DNA from: JAWXVD01 sp044425705
GTDB taxonomy: Bacteria; Bacillota; Clostridia; Lachnospirales; Lachnospiraceae
NCBI GenBank assembly: GCA_044425705.1
Contig: JAWXVD010000053.1
Location: 1 to 21,137 of the forward strand
DNA length: 21,137 nt
Reading direction: 5' to 3'
The notes under the pieces were generated by a model. It was not told where the DNA came from and searched no databases. It worked only from the letters and a program-made list of their open reading frames with translations. Both the position numbers and the translations under genes were made by a program. Each line of letters opens with the position of its first letter. Within the stretch, counting starts at the first letter, position 1. Of the stretch, positions 8,425 to 14,885 are shown one piece after another.

Positions 8425-8443
8425 TTAGTTAACGCTAACCTGT
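8425..8443. promoter_or_regulatory. DtxR-like box upstream of the DUF2325 gene
   Basis: TTAGTTAACGCTAACCTGT matches the DtxR/IdeR consensus TTAGGTTAGSCTAACCTAA at 14 of 19 positions, counted by eye, with a perfect CTAACCT right half. A related 19-mer lies upstream of the DUF3793 gene (9680-9698); both share TTAGTT and GCTAAC at the same spacing. It lies 12 bases upstream of the possible -35 of the DUF2325 gene. The likely binder is the metal regulator encoded at 8719-9102. Confidence 0.5.
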
Positions 8444-8469
8444 AAATATCATAACCATTTTATTAACAT

Positions 8470-8524
8470 CTGTCAAGTATTTTCTAACAATTCACTTGAC
8501 AGTATTTTCTAACAATTCACTTGA
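8470..8524. repeat. Tandem 24-base repeat (25-base period) with overlapping inverted repeat
   Basis: A 24-base unit at 8476-8499 is repeated without change at 8501-8524. Across the first copy, CTGTCAAGT (8470-8478) and ACTTGACAG (8494-8502) form a perfect 9-bp inverted repeat. It could be a two-site protein-binding region or a slippage duplication. It lies between the two divergent genes but about 150 bases from the regulator's promoter. Confidence 0.7.
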
Positions 8525-8649
8525 AAATCTAATGTTAAGGGTCTAATAATCAAGAGATTCGATTCCATTTCCATCGGAATCATAGTCGCATAGTCTATCC
8601 GCAAAATCTCCACCAGTGTTACGATATCATAATAAATTGCTTTCAAGTT

Positions 8650-8683
8650 TTGATTGAATAAATCTGATTAGTATAGTATACTA
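8650..8683 (+). promoter_or_regulatory. Promoter and autoregulatory dyad of the DtxR-type gene
   Basis: TTGATT (8650-8655) and TATAGT (8672-8677) are 16 bases apart. A perfect dyad TAGTATA-G-TATACTA (8669-8683) covers the -10 and the bases after it. Regulators of this family often bind such sites in their own promoter, so autoregulation is likely, but this dyad is not a close match to the two DtxR-like boxes. Confidence 0.5.
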
Positions 8684-8718
8684 GAATATAATATTAAAAA
8701 ATCACAGGGAGTACACAT

Positions 8719-9102
8719 ATGCATATAAATGAATCAGCAGAAAATTATTTAGAAACAATCTTAATGTTAAGTAAACAGCTACCAGTAGTACGTTCCGTAG
8801 ATATTTCTACAGAATTAGGCTTTAAAAAATCAAGTGTTAGCGTTGCTATGAAACATTTAAGAGAAAAAGAACATATCACTGTGACTGATGCAGGATTTAT
8901 CTATTTAACAGAGTCTGGACGGGCTATTGCAGAAATGATTTATGAACGTCATACGTTTATATCATCTTCTTTAATCGCACTTGGTGTATCCCCTGAAGTA
9001 GCACTGGAAGATGCATGTAAAATTGAACATGTCATCAGTACTGAGAGCTTTAATGCTATCAAAAATTATGTGGATCACAAAAAAGAAGGAAGTGTTTCGT
9101 AA
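8719..9102 (+). CDS. DtxR/MntR-type metal-dependent transcriptional repressor
   Basis: A 127-residue DNA-binding protein that would repress genes when loaded with Fe(II) or Mn(II). The N-terminal winged helix occupies about 1-65 (recognition region K-K-S-S-V-S-V-A-M-K-H-L), followed by the helical dimerisation domain. The metal ligands align with the family: Glu12, His78, Cys100, Glu103 and His104 (E-D-A-C-K-I-E-H). Cys100 is at the position of DtxR Cys102, where MntR has Glu, and Asn9 replaces the MntR aspartate, which hints at iron rather than manganese. There is no C-terminal SH3-like domain, so it is a short two-domain member. The ribosome site is CAGGGAG. It sits alone between divergent DUF2325 and convergent DUF3793 genes and is followed at once by a terminator. 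Confidence 0.85.
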   Translation: MHINESAENYLETILMLSKQLPVVRSVDISTELGFKKSSVSVAMKHLREKEHITVTDAGFIYLTESGRAIAEMIYERHTFISSSLIALGVSPEVALEDACKIEHVISTESFNAIKNYVDHKKEGSVS

Positions 9103-9123
9103 TGAAATGCTTCCTTCTTTTTT
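9079..9123 (+). terminator. Rho-independent terminator overlapping the end of the DtxR-type gene
   Basis: GAAGGAAG (9085-9092) pairs with CTTCCTTC (9110-9117), extended by an A-run before and a T-run after the stem; the stop codon lies in the loop. The A-run and T-run pair in both directions, so it might also serve the convergent DUF3793 transcript. Confidence 0.85.
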
Positions 9124-9172
9124 GAGCTTATTATTTTCCAATAAAATAGCTAGTGCTGACTATACGTAAGCA

Positions 9173-9658
9173 CTAGCATTCATTATATTTATCAAATATC
9201 TTTTGAGAGGCAAATACATCATGATATACTTTCCACCATCCAATAGCCTTATAATTTTCACCTTTATTGTGAATAAAAGCACGTACATCATCTATGGGGT
9301 ATCCTAAAAACGCGCCAATTTCATGTGGAAATTCCGTATTCTTCAAATGATTCCTTAAAATATGTAAGCAATCTGTAATTGCAGATGAATTATATCCATT
9401 TTCTTTTAAAAATTCCAACACATCATGTTTAGTCAATTCTTTTTCTAATTTATTTTTGCGATAAACATAAATAAGAGCTAATCCATTTTTCATTTTCAAT
9501 ATAGTCAAGTAGATGCCTTTTTTATTGAAAAAAATATTTCTATTATAAATATCATCTACTAATTTTTCTTTATTTGTATAACGATAAGAAAACAAACTCC
9601 CCACTTTAATACCTGCTAATGTAGGTGCACAAAATTGGACAATTACTTCATATGCCAT
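9173..9658 (-). CDS. DUF3793 family protein
   Basis: A 161-residue cytosolic protein with the DUF3793 landmarks: C-A-P-T-L-A-G-I-K-V-G-S-L-F (9-22), then F-P-H-E-I-G-A-F-L-G-Y-P, D-V-R-A-F-I-H-N-K-G, W-W-K-V-Y-H-D and a terminal cysteine. Function unknown. In clostridia the family is found beside ferrous-iron transport genes, flavodoxins and DUF2325, which suggests a role in iron handling. The conserved Cys and His residues would suit metal or redox work, but that is inference. Ribosome site GAGAGGATGG before the ATG. The gene converges with the DtxR-type gene, and a DtxR-like box lies just upstream. Confidence 0.85.
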   Translation of the reverse strand: MAYEVIVQFCAPTLAGIKVGSLFSYRYTNKEKLVDDIYNRNIFFNKKGIYLTILKMKNGLALIYVYRKNKLEKELTKHDVLEFLKENGYNSSAITDCLHILRNHLKNTEFPHEIGAFLGYPIDDVRAFIHNKGENYKAIGWWKVYHDVFASQKIFDKYNEC

Positions 9659-9679
9659 GTTAGAACCATCCTCTCTTTA

Positions 9680-9698
9680 TTAGTTTAAGCTAACTATC
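9680..9698. promoter_or_regulatory. DtxR-like box upstream of the DUF3793 gene
   Basis: TTAGTTTAAGCTAACTATC matches the DtxR/IdeR consensus at 13 of 19 positions, counted by eye, and pairs with the box at 8425-8443. It lies 22 bases before the start codon. A possible local promoter (TTGTAA, 17 bases, AATGAT) ends next to it, so a bound repressor would block initiation there or transcripts from the promoter further up. Confidence 0.5.
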
Positions 9699-9828
9699 AT
9701 TCAAAAAAAATAATCAAATTACAACAAAACCATATTTGCAATTAGTTTTATCTAACCATATGATAAAAAATAGTAGCATAAACACTTCAAAAAATAAGGT
9801 TGAAAATAAATTTTCATCCTCAGCGTCT

Positions 9829-9860
9829 GTGATTTCACCCTTGCAAGCAATTGAAATCAC
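9829..9860. repeat. Hairpin element, copy 1
   Basis: GTGATTTCA (9829-9837) and TGAAATCAC (9852-9860) form a perfect 9-bp stem, with TTGC-AA-GCAA inside the loop. The core 9834-9855 is identical at 20 of 22 bases to the minus-strand sequence of 16042-16063. In a minus-strand transcript from the promoter at 9919-9947 it would lie in the leader of the DUF3793 gene. Confidence 0.6.
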
Positions 9861-9918
9861 TGGACTTATTTATGTCCATGCCACAAAAAAAAATCGCCTA
9901 TCAGTTATTTCTAACCAC

Positions 9919-9947
9919 AGTTTAATACAACTAATGTTCAATGTCAA
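9919..9947 (-). promoter_or_regulatory. Strong promoter reading toward the DUF3793 gene
   Basis: On the minus strand, a perfect -35 TTGACA (9942-9947) and -10 TAAACT (9919-9924) are 17 bases apart. The transcript would start near 9912 and carry a leader of about 250 bases with the hairpin at 9829-9860 before reaching the ATG at 9658. No other gene fits between. Confidence 0.55.
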
Positions 9948-10029
9948 GATTTTTTTATACAATTGTATTTGTTAATTCTATAATAGTATCCTCAGGAAAT
10001 TTTTTCAATAGGACAATTCAGTGTTTAAT

Positions 10030-10073
10030 AAAAACCCACACAGACAATTCAAGATTCACCTGTCTGTGTGAGT
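10030..10073 (-). terminator. Rho-independent terminator of the transporter-sulfatase operon
   Basis: On the minus strand ACTCACACAGACA (10061-10073) pairs with TGTCTGTGTGGGT (10034-10046) over 13 bp with one G-U pair, followed by T's. It begins 8 bases after the sulfatase stop codon and ends the seven-gene operon. Confidence 0.9.
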
Positions 10074-10080
10074 TGCTTTG

Positions 10081-11541
10081 TTAGTTCATATAGTCGCCAC
10101 TAGCACGTACATCTTCTAAGACTGCTCCCACATTCTCAAGGGGTTCAAACCTTACATCATATGGATATTCACTATAAGTCCAATCCATTCCTATATCTCG
10201 AACTTTTACACTCATAATCCGCTTCAAAAGAGCAAGTGTCAAATGATTTTGTATCTTTTCATAACCATCACAATCATAAAGATTATATAATTCATCTGGG
10301 TCTTGCGCTAGATTGTATAATTCACATATATCATCACCATAAATAGATAATTTATAATCGCCTTCACGAATCATCGCCCCAACGCCAAAGGAAGTAGGCG
10401 CATGTGGTGCGTTGATAATATGACCTTCCACCGGTTCTTTATAAGTAGGATTACCACCACCTGCTTCACAGATAATATTTTTCTTACCTACAAAATCTTT
10501 CTGATCTAAATCTTTTTTCCAACTCTTTCCTACCATAGTAGGTGGAATTTCTACGCCTAATGTTTCTAAAATTGTAGGAACCATATCAACTTCTTCTGTC
10601 AACCCAGAAAAAGTTTCACTTTCCCATCTGCCATCTGGATGTACTAAAATTGCAGGAATACGTGATAAACAATCGTAAAATGTAGGATTTTTATGTGTCA
10701 TTCCATAATCTCCTAACAGTTCCCCGTGGTCACTAAAAAATAGGATTACTGTCTTTTTGTCATTCCCTGTTTCTTTCAAGGAATCAATAATTCTTCCAAC
10801 ACTATCATCTACATATGAAATTTGCCCCATATAATGCGCGATTGCTTTTCTTAAATCATCTTCTGTGCATAAATCCATTTCGGAATGGATACGGAAAACT
10901 TCATTTTTTACTGGTTGTCTTTCCTTTACATATTCACTAACTCTTTTTGATAATACAATATCCTTTGGATCATACATCATATCATATGGTTTTGGGCAAC
11001 AAAATGCTGGATGAGGATCTTGATAATTCAACCATAAAAAGAATGGTTTTTCTTCACACCCCTTAATGAAATCAATTCCTTCTGTAGTTAATCTGCCTGT
11101 AATATTAAATTCATGATCATCTGCTAAAGTAAAGGAACTGAAAGAATGTACATATTCTGGATGTCCATCATAATTTCCTAAGCAAACTTCATCTAATTGA
11201 TCCCAGACTTCACCTAGTCTCTCATAGGTGAATAAATGATTCTTTCCAAACATTCCTGTCTGATATCCTGCTTTTTTCAAAGAAGTGGCAATATTGGGAA
11301 CATCAGGACTAATTGTTGACCAATAATTCCTATGATTGTGCTCCGAAAAATATGTACTAGTAGCAAATGAACAACGTGATGGACCGCACAATGGTGCAGC
11401 ACAATACATTTTATCGAATCTGACTCCCTTATTTGCTAATTTATCAATATGTGGTGTTTTAACCATAGTATTTCCATAACAGCCCAAATAATCTGCTCGC
11501 ATTTGATCAGGTGTTATGATAATTAAATTCATCTTTTCCAT
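10081..11541 (-). CDS. Cytosolic type I (Cys-type) sulfatase
   Basis: Hydrolyses a sulfate ester, releasing sulfate and an alcohol. The 486 residues have the alkaline-phosphatase fold. Metal-binding motif P-D-Q (11-13) lies near the N-terminus. The modification site is C-G-P-S-R (Cys52 to Arg56), whose cysteine is converted to formylglycine by a maturase of the radical-SAM type in anaerobes. The second metal motif is F-S-D-H-G-E-L-L-G-D-Y-G. After CxPSR the usual T-G is T-S (61-62), a small deviation. There is no signal peptide, so it should act in the cytosol on an imported substrate. The chosen ATG has AAAGGGA 10 bases upstream; an upstream extension of 14 codons has no such site. It is the last gene of the operon, 64 bases after an ABC ATPase. 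No maturase gene is in the window. Substrate unknown; phosphonate or phosphodiester hydrolases of the same fold are the alternative. Confidence 0.85.
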   Translation of the reverse strand: MEKMNLIIITPDQMRADYLGCYGNTMVKTPHIDKLANKGVRFDKMYCAAPLCGPSRCSFATSTYFSEHNHRNYWSTISPDVPNIATSLKKAGYQTGMFGKNHLFTYERLGEVWDQLDEVCLGNYDGHPEYVHSFSSFTLADDHEFNITGRLTTEGIDFIKGCEEKPFFLWLNYQDPHPAFCCPKPYDMMYDPKDIVLSKRVSEYVKERQPVKNEVFRIHSEMDLCTEDDLRKAIAHYMGQISYVDDSVGRIIDSLKETGNDKKTVILFFSDHGELLGDYGMTHKNPTFYDCLSRIPAILVHPDGRWESETFSGLTEEVDMVPTILETLGVEIPPTMVGKSWKKDLDQKDFVGKKNIICEAGGGNPTYKEPVEGHIINAPHAPTSFGVGAMIREGDYKLSIYGDDICELYNLAQDPDELYNLYDCDGYEKIQNHLTLALLKRIMSVKVRDIGMDWTYSEYPYDVRFEPLENVGAVLEDVRASGDYMN

Positions 11542-11605
11542 ACTTGTCATTCCCTTTCTAAAATCACTTTTCATACCACACAAATAACTAGTTCAAAACT
11601 TCAAA

Positions 11606-12349
11606 TTACCACCATTTAATTAAATCTGTTACCTGATCTCTTAGAGCAACAAATTCTGGTGATGATACATTTCTAGGTCTTGGAAGATCATTGATTATTT
11701 CTGTTTTAATCTTAGTGGGTTTATTTGTCAATACAATAATCCTATTCGATAAATAAACAGCTTCTTCTATGTTATGTGTAATAAATAGAACAGTGGTTTT
11801 AATTTCTTCCCACATTTTAATCAATTCATCTTCTAACTTATATTTCAATATTAAATCTAATTGACCATAAGGTTCATCCATTAATAAAAGATCTGGTTCC
11901 GTTGCAAAGGCTCTTGCAATAACTACTCTTTGTAACATACTTGCAGATACTTGGCTAGGATAATAATTGCGATATTTCTCTAATCCAACCATTTCAATTA
12001 CTTTGTCTACTCGTTCTTTTATTAAGACTGGCGATACCTTTTTCGCTTTTAATCCAAACTCTATATTTTGCTGAATATTCAACCATTCCATAGTTGAATA
12101 CTCTTGAAAAATATATGCTAGGTTTTGTACAGATGGGTCAATGTCTGCTCCATCTACTTTTATTGTTCCATTATTTGGTTCATAAATTTTAGTTAATGAA
12201 TTTAAAAAAGTCGTTTTACCACAGCCAGTTGGTCCTACAATGCATAGAAATTCACCATCTTTCACATCAAATGATACATCATCTAATACAAGTAAATCAC
12301 CAAAAGACTTTGTTAAATTTCTCACTTCTACTTTATTCTTTTCGCTCAT
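11606..12349 (-). CDS. ABC transporter ATPase B with degenerate signature motif
   Basis: A 247-residue cytosolic ATPase of the SsuB/TauB/NrtD class. Walker A GPTGCGKT (39-46), Q-loop Gln82, Walker B L-L-L-M-D-E (154-159) and switch His192 are intact, but the signature LSGGQ/M is replaced by V-S-A-S-M (134-138). The D-loop is G-Q-L-D. In an ABC dimer the signature of one subunit completes the ATP site built by the Walker motifs of the other. This protein would therefore supply a good Walker/His side and a poor signature. Its partner (12393-13166) has the opposite pattern, so the two are best read as an obligate heterodimer. Ribosome site AAGG 7 bases before the ATG; 43 bases after the partner gene. 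Confidence 0.9.
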   Translation of the reverse strand: MSEKNKVEVRNLTKSFGDLLVLDDVSFDVKDGEFLCIVGPTGCGKTTFLNSLTKIYEPNNGTIKVDGADIDPSVQNLAYIFQEYSTMEWLNIQQNIEFGLKAKKVSPVLIKERVDKVIEMVGLEKYRNYYPSQVSASMLQRVVIARAFATEPDLLLMDEPYGQLDLILKYKLEDELIKMWEEIKTTVLFITHNIEEAVYLSNRIIVLTNKPTKIKTEIINDLPRPRNVSSPEFVALRDQVTDLIKWW

Positions 12350-12392
12350 AAAATAACCTTACCTTTCTAAAATTGATTTTCAAAATACAATT

Positions 12393-13166
12393 TTACATAT
12401 CTTCAACAATTTTTGTAATTTCATCTCTTAAAGCTAAGAATTCAGTACCAGTGTATTGTCTAGGTCTTGGAATCGTAATGTTATACTCTTTCACAACCTT
12501 TGCTGGTGTATTACTCATAATAATAATTCTATCAGCCAAATAAATTGCTTCTTCTACATTATTTGTTACAAATACCACCGTTCGTTTATCACTATTACAA
12601 ATTTTTTCTACTTCTTCTTGCATAAGATATCTTGTTTGCGCATCTAAATGTCCAAATGGCTCATCCATTAAAATAATCTCTGGATTATTACAATAAGCCC
12701 TAGCGATTCCAACTCTTTGTTGCATACCACCAGATAATTTTACTGGAAAACTTTTTTCAAATCCTGTTAGACCTACTAATTCAATATATTTGTTTGCTCT
12801 TTCTTTCCACTCAGCTCTTTTTACCCCTTGCATTCTAGGTCCAAAAGAAACATTTTGCATAACAGTCATCCAAGGAAATAATGCAGTAGTCTGATACACC
12901 ATCCCCCTATCGGTCTTTGGTCCTGTCACTTCTTCACCGTTAACAATTACAGAACCTGAAGATTTCTTCTCTAACCCTGCTAATATTTTTAGCATTGTTG
13001 TCTTTCCACATTGACCAGGACCAAACAACACAACAAATTCATTTTCATACACATCTAAATTAAATCCGTCAATAACTTCATTTACCTCATCTTGAGTTCT
13101 GCTTTTCGAAATAAATGTTTTATTTAAATCTTTGACAGATATTTTTAATTTCCCCTTACTGTCCAT
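12393..13166 (-). CDS. ABC transporter ATPase A with altered Walker A and switch residue
   Basis: A 257-residue cytosolic ATPase of the same class as ATPase B but clearly divergent from it. The signature LSGGMQQR (144-151) and Walker B I-I-L-M-D-E (164-169) are canonical. Walker A is GPGQCGKT (49-56), with Gln52 where ABC proteins have Gly, and the switch histidine is Asn202 (F-V-T-N-N). Its own Walker side is thus impaired while its signature is good. It overlaps the end of the upstream permease gene by 22 bases. An ATG two codons further up is only 3 bases from the AAAGGAG ribosome site, so the second ATG (9 bases) was chosen. It probably pairs with ATPase B to drive the two permeases encoded just upstream. 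Confidence 0.9.
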   Translation of the reverse strand: MDSKGKLKISVKDLNKTFISKSRTQDEVNEVIDGFNLDVYENEFVVLFGPGQCGKTTMLKILAGLEKKSSGSVIVNGEEVTGPKTDRGMVYQTTALFPWMTVMQNVSFGPRMQGVKRAEWKERANKYIELVGLTGFEKSFPVKLSGGMQQRVGIARAYCNNPEIILMDEPFGHLDAQTRYLMQEEVEKICNSDKRTVVFVTNNVEEAIYLADRIIIMSNTPAKVVKEYNITIPRPRQYTGTEFLALRDEITKIVEDM

Positions 13167-13927
13167 ACACATAATCTCCTTTCAAGCATTCTCATTAAAT
13201 TAGCTAAGATAAATCCTATAAATCCAATTGCTAACATACCTGCTAATATTTGTGTTGTATCTCCATTATTCATACCCATTGTGATAATCCATCCACAACC
13301 TTCATTAGAACTTACCATTTCAGCAGCTAACACTGCCATCCATGATGTAGATAATGAAACTTGTAATCCTGCAAAAATATAAGGGACTGCACTAGGTAAA
13401 ATAATCTGAAAGAAAATTTGTACTTTATTTGCACCTAGTAGTTCTGCTGCACCTACTAATTGTTGGTCAACTTTATTCGTACCATCATAAGAATTCAATA
13501 CAATATTGGCAAAACCACCCATAAAAATAATAAACCATTTTGCTTCCTCTCCTATACCGAATAGTAATATAGCAAGTGGGATCCATGCTAAACCTGGAAT
13601 TGGTCTAATTAAATTAAAAATAGGGCTAGCAATTGCTTCGATTGTTTTAGAATAACCCATTCCAACACCTAGAATAATACCTGTCAAAGAAGACAATCCA
13701 TATCCTATCGCTACACGACGTAGGCTAAAAAATGCATGTTGTTGTAATGTATATTGACCGATTGTATTTGTTATTGAAGAAAAGAAATATTGAAACACCT
13801 CTATTGGATTAGGAAATACCAACTGTAGTTTTGTATGTTCTACACCTAGAAACCATATCACAAATAAGGTCGCTATAGAACAAATTCCAACTACGATAGC
13901 TAATGAATTTTGTTTTAATTTTGCCAT
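13145..13927 (-). CDS. ABC transporter permease B, nitrate/sulfonate class
   Basis: A 260-residue inner-membrane subunit of the SsuC/TauC type with about six membrane segments, the first near 10-30. The EAA loop that docks on the ATPase reads A-A-E-L-L-G-A-N then I-I-L-P-S-A-V-P. Two adjacent ATGs follow the stop of permease A; the second is 6 bases from the AGGAGG ribosome site and was preferred. That ribosome site is formed by the last arginine codons of permease A, so the two are tightly coupled in translation. The sequence differs enough from permease A to suggest a heterodimeric channel. Confidence 0.9.
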   Translation of the reverse strand: MAKLKQNSLAIVVGICSIATLFVIWFLGVEHTKLQLVFPNPIEVFQYFFSSITNTIGQYTLQQHAFFSLRRVAIGYGLSSLTGIILGVGMGYSKTIEAIASPIFNLIRPIPGLAWIPLAILLFGIGEEAKWFIIFMGGFANIVLNSYDGTNKVDQQLVGAAELLGANKVQIFFQIILPSAVPYIFAGLQVSLSTSWMAVLAAEMVSSNEGCGWIITMGMNNGDTTQILAGMLAIGFIGFILANLMRMLERRLCVWTVRGN

Positions 13928-13930
13928 CAT

Positions 13931-14740
13931 TTACCTCCTCACAAACTTTCTCTCTAAGAAATTTAAAATTGCAATCAGGACAGCTCCTACACCTGCAAGC
14001 ACAAACATCCCCATAACAATAATGTCTGAACGTCCAATTGTTCTTGCTATCTGAAGCATATAGCCTACACCTTTTGTGGCTGCTACCAGTTCTGCTGCTA
14101 CCAGTGTCATCCATGCAACCCCTAATGCTACCTTTAATCCTGTAAAAATCATGGGTGCTGCTGTTGGAATCGCCACTTGAAATAAAATTTCATGTTTCTT
14201 AGAACCAAAAGTCTTGGCTACATTGATATGAACTTCTCTCGTTTGCTTAATGCCTGAATATGAATTTAATAGCATTGGAATAAATGCTGAAATAAATACA
14301 ACCATAATTTTAGAACCCATACCGATTCCAAAAATAATAATCATAATTGGAACCCAGCCTACTGGAGGAATTGGTCTCAATAAATCAAAAACAGGTTTAA
14401 TCCACATATCTAGCGGCTTATACCAAGCCATTAAAATACCTACAGGTGTTCCAATTACTACTGCTAATAAAAATCCACTTAATACAACTTTCAAACTAGC
14501 TATAATATGTACAATTAAGATACTTCCATCTGGAGTAGTTGAGTATAATTTTGTAATAAATGCGTTTAAGACTTTGATAGGACTTGGTAATGCATATGAT
14601 GGAAAGATTTCTAGCACTGCCGTTACCATCTGCCAAACTGTAAGAAAAACAAGAATAGAAATACAAGAAAGTATTCTTAATTTGATTTTTTCTTTTTCTA
14701 ATTTTTTGCGCTCTTCTTGTTCGCTTAAATTAATATCCAT
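13931..14740 (-). CDS. ABC transporter permease A, nitrate/sulfonate class
   Basis: A 269-residue inner-membrane subunit. A charged N-terminus (E-Q-E-E-R-K-K-L-E-K-E-K) precedes the first membrane segment near 22-45. The EAA loop reads V-A-K-T-F-G-S-K-K then V-A-I-P-T-A-A-P, near residues 170-190. It resembles permease B in layout, including the I/L-R-P-I-P-P/G segment before the third helix. The ribosome site GAAAGGA precedes the ATG by 8 bases. It lies 145 bases after the first ABC binding protein gene, behind a 12-bp hairpin that may lower expression of the membrane parts relative to the binding proteins. Confidence 0.9.
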   Translation of the reverse strand: MDINLSEQEERKKLEKEKIKLRILSCISILVFLTVWQMVTAVLEIFPSYALPSPIKVLNAFITKLYSTTPDGSILIVHIIASLKVVLSGFLLAVVIGTPVGILMAWYKPLDMWIKPVFDLLRPIPPVGWVPIMIIIFGIGMGSKIMVVFISAFIPMLLNSYSGIKQTREVHINVAKTFGSKKHEILFQVAIPTAAPMIFTGLKVALGVAWMTLVAAELVAATKGVGYMLQIARTIGRSDIIVMGMFVLAGVGAVLIAILNFLERKFVRR

Positions 14741-14761
14741 TTAGTGTTCCTTTCTCAAAAT

Positions 14762-14793
14762 ATTTGCTGTAAACCAAATGATTTACAGCAAAT
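14762..14793. promoter_or_regulatory. 12-bp hairpin between binding protein and permease genes
   Basis: ATTTGCTGTAAA (14762-14773) and TTTACAGCAAAT (14782-14793) pair perfectly around an 8-base loop, 22 bases before the permease A start. There is no T-run after it on the minus strand. Such hairpins in ABC operons often mark processing or partial termination that leaves more mRNA for the binding protein. The same role is inferred here. Confidence 0.6.
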
Positions 14794-14885
14794 GAATTTT
14801 ATATTAATTTATAAGTTTCTAAGATAATTCTATTATCGACAAATTACATCGTATCTCATTTAAATATAATATATTGATATCCTAT

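Larger units (their letters stand above)
8304..8718. other. Divergent intergenic region between the DUF2325 and DtxR-type genes
   Basis: About 415 bases without a convincing gene. In order it holds a possible minus-strand promoter (-35 TTGACA at 8407-8412, 17 bases, weak -10 TACATG), a DtxR-like box (8425-8443), inverted and tandem repeats (8470-8524), a stretch of higher GC (about 8530-8630), and the plus-strand promoter of the regulator (8650-8677). On the minus strand 8509-8667 is open for 52 codons but has no convincing start. It could be the end of a decayed gene, or chance. Confidence 0.5.
9659..10080. other. Intergenic region upstream of the DUF3793 gene
   Basis: About 420 bases holding a DtxR-like box (9680-9698), a 9-bp-stem hairpin with a copy elsewhere (9829-9860), a strong minus-strand promoter (9919-9947) and the terminator of the sulfatase operon (10030-10073). 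A 79-codon plus-strand frame at 9736-9975 has a TTG start, no ribosome site and low-complexity content, and is probably not a gene. Confidence 0.55.

Noticed and set aside
8476..8524. Start of a CRISPR array
   Set aside because: The two units are directly adjacent with a single base between them, so there is no spacer, and no cas gene is present.
8540..8630. tRNA-like fragment (contains a GATTCGATTCC-type stretch)
   Set aside because: No cloverleaf, anticodon arm or acceptor pairing could be drawn around it.
9800..9912. Riboswitch in the DUF3793 leader
   Set aside because: The leader has strong hairpins, but I could not match it to the TPP, FMN, glycine, preQ1, c-di-GMP, fluoride or Moco consensus features I know. 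It is kept as a hairpin element only.
9736..9975. Plus-strand open frame of 79 codons
   Set aside because: It starts with TTG, has no ribosome site, is rich in Asn/Ser/Lys, and crosses the hairpin and a strong opposite-strand promoter. The S-P-L-Q-A similarity to another frame at 16 kb is explained equally well by the shared hairpin.
14250..14744. Long plus-strand frame opposite permease A
   Set aside because: It lies entirely against a well-supported permease gene and shows no ribosome site or known domain.
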